Made by a program: the position numbers and the translations under genes. Below are positions 6,469-11,658 of a stretch of 11,658 bases of DNA, piece by piece. How positions within the stretch are numbered: the first letter of the stretch is position 1; each line of letters begins with the position of its first letter. Origin of the DNA: Actinomycetota bacterium (lineage in GTDB: Bacteria; Actinomycetota; Actinomycetes; Streptosporangiales; Streptosporangiaceae); NCBI GenBank assembly GCA_003168295.1, contig PMST01000138.1, forward strand, positions 1 to 11,658, given 5' to 3'. Below the pieces are notes generated by a model, which worked only from the letters and a program-made list of their open reading frames with translations, was not told the origin of the DNA and did not search any database.

Positions 6469-7369
6469 CCGCGAGGGGCTGCGCGGGGCTAGGGGCGGGG
6501 TTGAGGGACTGGGCGGCACGCAGCTCGGCGACGGCGGTGAGGGCTTCGCGGGCGGCGGCCACGTCGTGGACCCGGAATACCCGGGCGCCCAGCCAGGCGC
6601 ACACCGCGAGGGTAGCGATCGTCCCCTCGGCACGCTGGCCGACCGGGAGAGCGAGCGTCTCGCCGATGAAATCCTTGTCCGCGACGGCGACCAGGACCGG
6701 CCAGCCCGTGGCTGCGAGCTCGCCGAGCCGCCGCGTCACCTCCAGGGATTGCCAGGTGTTCTTGCCGAAGTCGTGGGCGGGATCCACCAGGATGGAGTGC
6801 CGACTCACCCCTTGAGCCACGGCCCGTTCGGCATGGTCGATCACGTAGGCGGTCACCTCGCGCATGACATCGCCGTACCCGGGCCGGTGCGGCCTGGTCC
6901 GCGGCGGCAGGCCGCCGGCGTGCGCGCAGACCAGCCCGGTCCGGTACCGGGCCGCGACCATGGCGAGCCGCGGATCCGCCCCGCCCCAGGCGTCGTTGAG
7001 CAGGTCAGCGCCGGCCTGGGCGACCACCTCGCCCACTTCGGCGCGCCAGGTGTCGACGCTGATCACCACGTCAGGGTGCCGCTCGCGCACCGCCTCGACC
7101 AGGCCCGCGACCCGGTCGATCTCGGCCACGGCACTCACCTCGTCACCAGGGCCGGCCTTGACCCCGCCGATATCGACGATGTCGGCCCCGTCGGCCACGG
7201 CCTGGCTGGCGGCGTCGAGCGCGGCGCCGAACCCGGCGGTGGCGCCGCGATCGAAGAACGAGTCAGGCGTCCGGTTGATTACCGCCATGATCCCGAACGA
7301 ACCGTGGTCCCACTCCCGCGATCCCAGCCGAAGGGTCCGGTGGCGGCCGTCCGGATGGGGGTCTGTCAC
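6422..7369 (-). CDS. folP2: FolP2-type dihydropteroate synthase homologue
   Basis: This 315-residue TIM-barrel protein of the pterin-binding family most resembles the actinobacterial FolP2 subgroup rather than canonical FolP. Visible motifs are IMAVINRTPDSFFDRG at 27-42, DIVDIGGVKAGPG at 63-75 where FolP has GGESTRPG, ISVDTWR at 103-109, NDAWGG at 125-130, DPAHDFGK at 196-203 where FolP has DPGIGFGK, VADKDFIG at 229-236 where FolP has SRK, and FRVHDV at 265-270. These loops bind pterin and pABA in true dihydropteroate synthases, so normal folate synthesis is doubtful; mycobacterial FolP2 was reported inactive in that role. GTG 7369 is chosen because TAGCCT lies 7 nt upstream and no Shine-Dalgarno is seen. 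The last 25-30 residues are a Pro/Ser/Ala-rich tail encoded partly opposite the SDR gene. It diverges from guaB1. Confidence 0.85.
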   Translation of the reverse strand: MTDPHPDGRHRTLRLGSREWDHGSFGIMAVINRTPDSFFDRGATAGFGAALDAASQAVADGADIVDIGGVKAGPGDEVSAVAEIDRVAGLVEAVRERHPDVVISVDTWRAEVGEVVAQAGADLLNDAWGGADPRLAMVAARYRTGLVCAHAGGLPPRTRPHRPGYGDVMREVTAYVIDHAERAVAQGVSRHSILVDPAHDFGKNTWQSLEVTRRLGELAATGWPVLVAVADKDFIGETLALPVGQRAEGTIATLAVCAWLGARVFRVHDVAAAREALTAVAELRAAQSLNPAPSPAQPLAAKASPGRRQSGSSGR

Positions 7370-7376
7370 CGGATCG

Positions 7377-8852
<1,476 letters not shown>

Positions 8853-8867
8853 GTGTGCGAGCCCGGC

Positions 8868-9359
8868 TTATACGGCGTTGAGCCAGCGGACGGGGGCGCC
8901 GTCGGCGGCGCGGCGGAACGTCTCGAGCTCGTTATCCCAGGCGGTCCCGAGCAGCCTGCCGATCTCGTCCTCAAGGGACTCCCCCAGCCGCAGGGCCACG
9001 CCCATGGCGGCCCTGAGCCTGTCCTCGGGTACCAGGATGTCGCCGTTGGCGCCGGTCACCGCGGTGAAGATACCAAGATTGGGCGTGTAGCAGTAGCGCA
9101 CGCCGTCACAGCCGGGTGAGCTGTCCTCGGTCACCTCGAACCTGAGCCGGTTCCATCCGGCCAGCGCGGACGCGATCTCTCCCGCTGTGCCGGGGCGCGC
9201 CTGCCAGGCGAGCTCGGCCCGCATTGCTCCGGGGGAGGCGGGCTGGCCGACCCAGGGCATGCCTACGGGCGCCCCCACTATTCCGGCAACGGCCCACTCG
9301 ACATGCGGGCACAGCGCCGGGGGCGCGGAATGAACATAAAGAACACCATGCGCGGACAC
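8868..9359 (-). CDS. DUF3145 family protein
   Basis: This 163-residue protein of unknown function belongs to DUF3145, a family largely confined to Actinomycetota. It is full length for the family and carries its hallmark phrases: GVLYVHSAPPALCPHVEWAV at the N-terminus, LRFEVTEDSSPGCDGVRYCYTP in the middle, GDILVPEDRLRAAM, and LLGTAWDNELETFRRA with GAPVRWL at the C-terminus. There is no signal peptide or membrane segment, so it is probably cytoplasmic. GTG 9359 follows a very strong AAGGAGG (9370-9364) with a short 4-nt spacer. It lies 42 nt downstream of lnt on the same strand and may be cotranscribed. The conserved Cys/His residues near the N-terminus could bind a metal, but nothing here shows it. 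Confidence 0.9.
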   Translation of the reverse strand: MSAHGVLYVHSAPPALCPHVEWAVAGIVGAPVGMPWVGQPASPGAMRAELAWQARPGTAGEIASALAGWNRLRFEVTEDSSPGCDGVRYCYTPNLGIFTAVTGANGDILVPEDRLRAAMGVALRLGESLEDEIGRLLGTAWDNELETFRRAADGAPVRWLNAV

Positions 9360-9363
9360 CGTG

Positions 9364-9370
9364 CCTCCTT
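9364..9370 (-). promoter_or_regulatory. Strong ribosome binding site of the DUF3145 gene
   Basis: AAGGAGG on the minus strand, 4 nt before GTG 9359, is the longest Shine-Dalgarno match in the window. It fixes the start codon and suggests DUF3145 is translated independently of lnt even if they share a transcript. Confidence 0.75.
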
Positions 9371-9401
9371 AAGACGAGGTTCGCCTTCCCCAGCGGCCTC
9401 G

Positions 9402-11087
9402 TTAGCTTGGCACAGACTGTCCAGCTACATATTGTGCCTCATGCTCTCCCCTGATACCAGCGTTTCGGCCAGGAAAACCGCGTGAATTCGCAAACATGAC
9501 CAGTGCGGCCAGCAGCGTGACGCCAACCGCAGACCACGGAACGTAGTCACCGAACCGGTCGTAGATGGTCCTGGCCGAGGCCGCAGGCAGCCTGAGCCTG
9601 ACGGTGACCACGCCGTGCGCTGACTGTCCCATCCAGGCCAGCAGCCTGCCCCTGGCGTCGTAGGCGACGGTGTCGCCGGTCAGTGTGGCCTGCACCACCG
9701 GCCGGCCGGTCTCGGCGGCGCGCACCGCGCCGAGCGAGGCGTGCTGGTCGGGGCCCCAGGTGCCCTGGAAGGTGGAGGTCTCCGACTGGTAGACGATCAG
9801 CTGCGCGCCCTTGTCGGTGTCCACCCGGGACATGTCGGGGAACGCGGACTCGAAGCAGATCAGCACTCCGATCGGCAGCGGCTTGCCGGTCCGGTCCCCC
9901 GGGTACAGGACGTGCGCGCCGGTGCCGGGGATCATATTGGCCGCGGCGGCCTTGCTGATCTTGGTGAGCCAGCCGAGCTGCTGCCGGAACGGGATGTACT
10001 CGCCGAACGGCACCAGCCGCGTCTTGATGTACTCACCCTCGATGCCCGCGGGGCTGACGAGCACGCCTACCTTCTCCTGGCCCCTACCCGGGACGGTCGT
10101 GTCCTGGTTGACCAGCAGGTCGGCGCCGTCTTCCTTCGACAGCTTCTCCATCGCCAGCAGCTGAGCCCGGTTCTTGGCCAGGGTCAGGTCTACCGAGGTA
10201 CTGCTCTCGCCCCACACGATCAGGTCCGGTTTGACCCCGCCGAGCAGGCCGGAACGGCTGAGTTCGGCGGTCAGCCGCTCGGACGCGTCCACCCCCTGCA
10301 CCGTGTTGTTGATGATGCCAGGCTGGACCATGGCGATCGTGACCTGCCGGACGGCGGGACTGGCCGGCGTGAGCGCGAACGCCAGCGGCCCGGCGGCCAC
10401 GCTGGCCACGGCGGCGAGCACGCCCAGCAGCACGAGCCCCGGCCGCAGGGTGGCGGGTCCGGGACCGGGCGCCCGGGCCGCCGGCGCAGGGCCTGAGCGC
10501 AGGACCGGGCCAAGGCGCGGCCGCGACCCGATGACGAGGACGATGGCCACGTTCGCCGTCACCAGCGCGATGCTGATCAGCCACACCCCGCCCACGGCGG
10601 CGAGCGCGAGGACGGCCGGATGCTGCCACTGGCTGACGCCGTACACCGCCCACGGCCCGCCGAGCGCCTGCCAAGAACGCAGCCATTCGGTGGCCAGCCA
10701 GCAGCTCGGCACCACCACCAGTGCGGCCAGCGCCCGCGGCCAGGTCACGGGCGGACGGAGCAGCTTCCACGCGGCCACCCCGAACGGCACCCACAGCACC
10801 CCGACCACCGCCGCCACCAGCAGCACCGCGGGCCCGATCTCCGGCGCCATCCAGTACAGCGCCGCGATCAGGTACCCGGCCCCGAGCCACCACGCCCGCA
10901 CCCCGCCTTCCCGGGCCGAGGGTGACCTGACGATGAGCACCAGCCCGGGCACCAGCCCGAACCAGGCCAGGAACTCCAGGTTCGCGTCCGGGAACGTGAG
11001 CACCAGCAGCGCGCCCGCGAGCAGCATCAGCCGCCGCGCCGACCAGATCCACCGGCCGGTTCCCCTGAGCGCGTTGCGTACCCGCAC
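9402..11087 (-). CDS. lnt: Apolipoprotein N-acyltransferase
   Basis: This 561-residue membrane enzyme transfers an acyl chain from a phospholipid to the N-terminal cysteine of lipoproteins, the last step after Lgt and LspA. The N-terminal half has about six hydrophobic helices (for example LMLLAGALLVLTFP and VLLVAAVVGVLWVPFGVAAW), with WLATEWLRSW between them. The second half is a nitrilase-like catalytic domain with the expected triad: Glu294 in IVWGESSTS, Lys355 in YIKTRLVPFGEYIP, and Cys411 in ICFESAFPD. A further membrane segment, AVGVTLLAALVMFA, lies near the C-terminus after IYDRFGDYVPW. A Pro/Ala-rich loop (around GPAPAARAPGPGP) separates helices. GTG 11087 is the only plausible start; it has only a weak GGA upstream. 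It is 76 nt downstream of the HAD gene and upstream of DUF3145. Some actinobacteria have more than one Lnt, so this may be one paralogue. Confidence 0.93.
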   Translation of the reverse strand: MRVRNALRGTGRWIWSARRLMLLAGALLVLTFPDANLEFLAWFGLVPGLVLIVRSPSAREGGVRAWWLGAGYLIAALYWMAPEIGPAVLLVAAVVGVLWVPFGVAAWKLLRPPVTWPRALAALVVVPSCWLATEWLRSWQALGGPWAVYGVSQWQHPAVLALAAVGGVWLISIALVTANVAIVLVIGSRPRLGPVLRSGPAPAARAPGPGPATLRPGLVLLGVLAAVASVAAGPLAFALTPASPAVRQVTIAMVQPGIINNTVQGVDASERLTAELSRSGLLGGVKPDLIVWGESSTSVDLTLAKNRAQLLAMEKLSKEDGADLLVNQDTTVPGRGQEKVGVLVSPAGIEGEYIKTRLVPFGEYIPFRQQLGWLTKISKAAAANMIPGTGAHVLYPGDRTGKPLPIGVLICFESAFPDMSRVDTDKGAQLIVYQSETSTFQGTWGPDQHASLGAVRAAETGRPVVQATLTGDTVAYDARGRLLAWMGQSAHGVVTVRLRLPAASARTIYDRFGDYVPWSAVGVTLLAALVMFANSRGFPGRNAGIRGEHEAQYVAGQSVPS

Positions 11088-11163
11088 CGTTCCATTGTCG
11101 GCGAGCCGCGATGGTACCTGCGACGGGGTCCGGGCCGGGGACTTCTTGCTGACGGGCGAGACG

Positions 11164-11658
11164 TCAGGCCAGGGCTGCTACGGCGTCCGGGGTCAGGTCG
11201 GCCAGGTGAGGCAGGACCAGGCTGACCGCGGCTAGGGCGTCGGGGTCGGGTGGGTACTTCGGGTGCGGGATGGCGATGACGTGCAGGCCTGCGGAGGCGG
11301 CGGAACGGAGACCGTTCGAGGAGTCCTCGACGGCCGCGCAATCTGCCGGGGCGTGGCCGAGCTTGGCGGCTACGGCCAGGTAGATGTCCGGGGCGGGCTT
11401 GCCGTGTGGCACCTGCTCGGTGGACATGGTGACGGCGAAATAACTGCGCAGGCCGGCGGAGGCCAGCACGGTCTCGATCAGCACGGCGGGCGCCGAGCTG
11501 GCCAGGCCGAGCGGCCAGCGGGCAGCGAGCCTCTGGACGGCCTCGACGGCGCCGGGTAGCAGCGGCAGGTGCTCGCGGTAGCTGGCGGCCATCCGGTCGA
11601 TGACCTGGGCCGCCACCTGATCGGGCGGCAGGCCGACGCCGAGGTCCTCGCTGAGGTA
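11164..11658 (-). CDS. HAD-superfamily hydrolase, N-terminus beyond window edge
   Basis: This is the C-terminal 164 residues of a HAD hydrolase of the beta-phosphoglucomutase/phosphatase-like subgroup; the frame is open to the right edge, so the nucleophile motif (DxDGT) and part of the cap are not visible. The remaining cap helices lead to LPLLPGAVEAVQRLA, then motif II GLASSAPAVLIETVL (Ser), motif III HGKPAPDIYLAVAAKLG (Lys), and motif IV AVEDSSNGLRSAASAG, whose acidic pair binds Mg. The end IAIPHPKYPPD is typical of the subgroup. An internal GTG at 11616 could be taken for a start, but homology clearly continues upstream (YLSEDLGVGLPPDQ). The substrate is probably a small sugar phosphate or similar phosphate ester; it cannot be specified. 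The stop is 76 nt upstream of lnt on the same strand. Confidence 0.85.
   Translation of the reverse strand, partial: YLSEDLGVGLPPDQVAAQVIDRMAASYREHLPLLPGAVEAVQRLAARWPLGLASSAPAVLIETVLASAGLRSYFAVTMSTEQVPHGKPAPDIYLAVAAKLGHAPADCAAVEDSSNGLRSAASAGLHVIAIPHPKYPPDPDALAAVSLVLPHLADLTPDAVAALA

Noticed and set aside
9375..9401. Hairpin CGAGG/CCTCG between lnt and DUF3145
   Set aside because: Only 5-bp arms with a 17-nt loop; expected by chance at this GC content.
10084..11052. Out-of-phase minus-strand frame (322 codons) inside lnt
   Set aside because: Arg/Gly/Ala-rich shadow; lnt has all three catalytic residues and its helices in the other frame.

Overview
The window is a high-GC chromosomal segment with third positions strongly biased to G/C. 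Its gene families are typical of Actinomycetota: a DUF3145 protein, a FolP2-type dihydropteroate synthase homologue, a CBS-containing GuaB1, a DUF2079 membrane protein, an HTH_42/AlkZ-like protein and an actinobacterial lytic transglycosylase. I would place it among filamentous high-GC actinobacteria (Streptosporangiales or a relative), but the sequence alone does not fix the genus. Ten protein genes account for nearly all of the window. I see no rRNA, tRNA, CRISPR array, insertion sequence or phage gene, and no gap longer than about 100 bases.

Layout, left to right. (1) A minus-strand secreted lytic transglycosylase enters from the left edge (its 3' part is missing). It diverges from a plus-strand Mrp-type Fe-S/P-loop ATPase across an AT-rich 86-nt spacer holding a perfect hairpin/operator-like inverted repeat. 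(2) Mrp converges, with a 4-nt gap, on a minus-strand pair: a DUF2079 multi-pass membrane protein followed by an AlkZ-like winged-helix (HTH_42) protein. (3) The DUF2079 gene diverges from a plus-strand TetR regulator, which is followed after 16 nt by a short-chain dehydrogenase; the two are probably one transcript. The TetR coding region contains a 24-bp perfect palindrome. (4) The SDR overlaps tail-to-tail by 47 nt with a minus-strand FolP2-type gene, which diverges across 46 nt from guaB1, a CBS-domain GMP reductase of the mycobacterial type. (5) guaB1 converges on a minus-strand run: HAD hydrolase (5' end beyond the right edge), apolipoprotein N-acyltransferase lnt, and a DUF3145 protein.

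Functionally this is a housekeeping/accessory mix with three loose themes: cell envelope (transglycosylase, Lnt), nucleotide/folate metabolism (guaB1 and folP2 sharing one short divergent promoter region), and DNA repair or regulation (AlkZ-like protein, TetR). I find no convincing new defence or mobile system. The points most worth a second look are the unusual architecture of the transglycosylase, the two perfect palindromes, the degenerate pterin/pABA motifs of the FolP homologue, and the compact folP2/guaB1 divergent promoter. Several starts lack a Shine-Dalgarno sequence and instead have a TANNNT box 6-7 nt upstream, suggesting leaderless transcripts.
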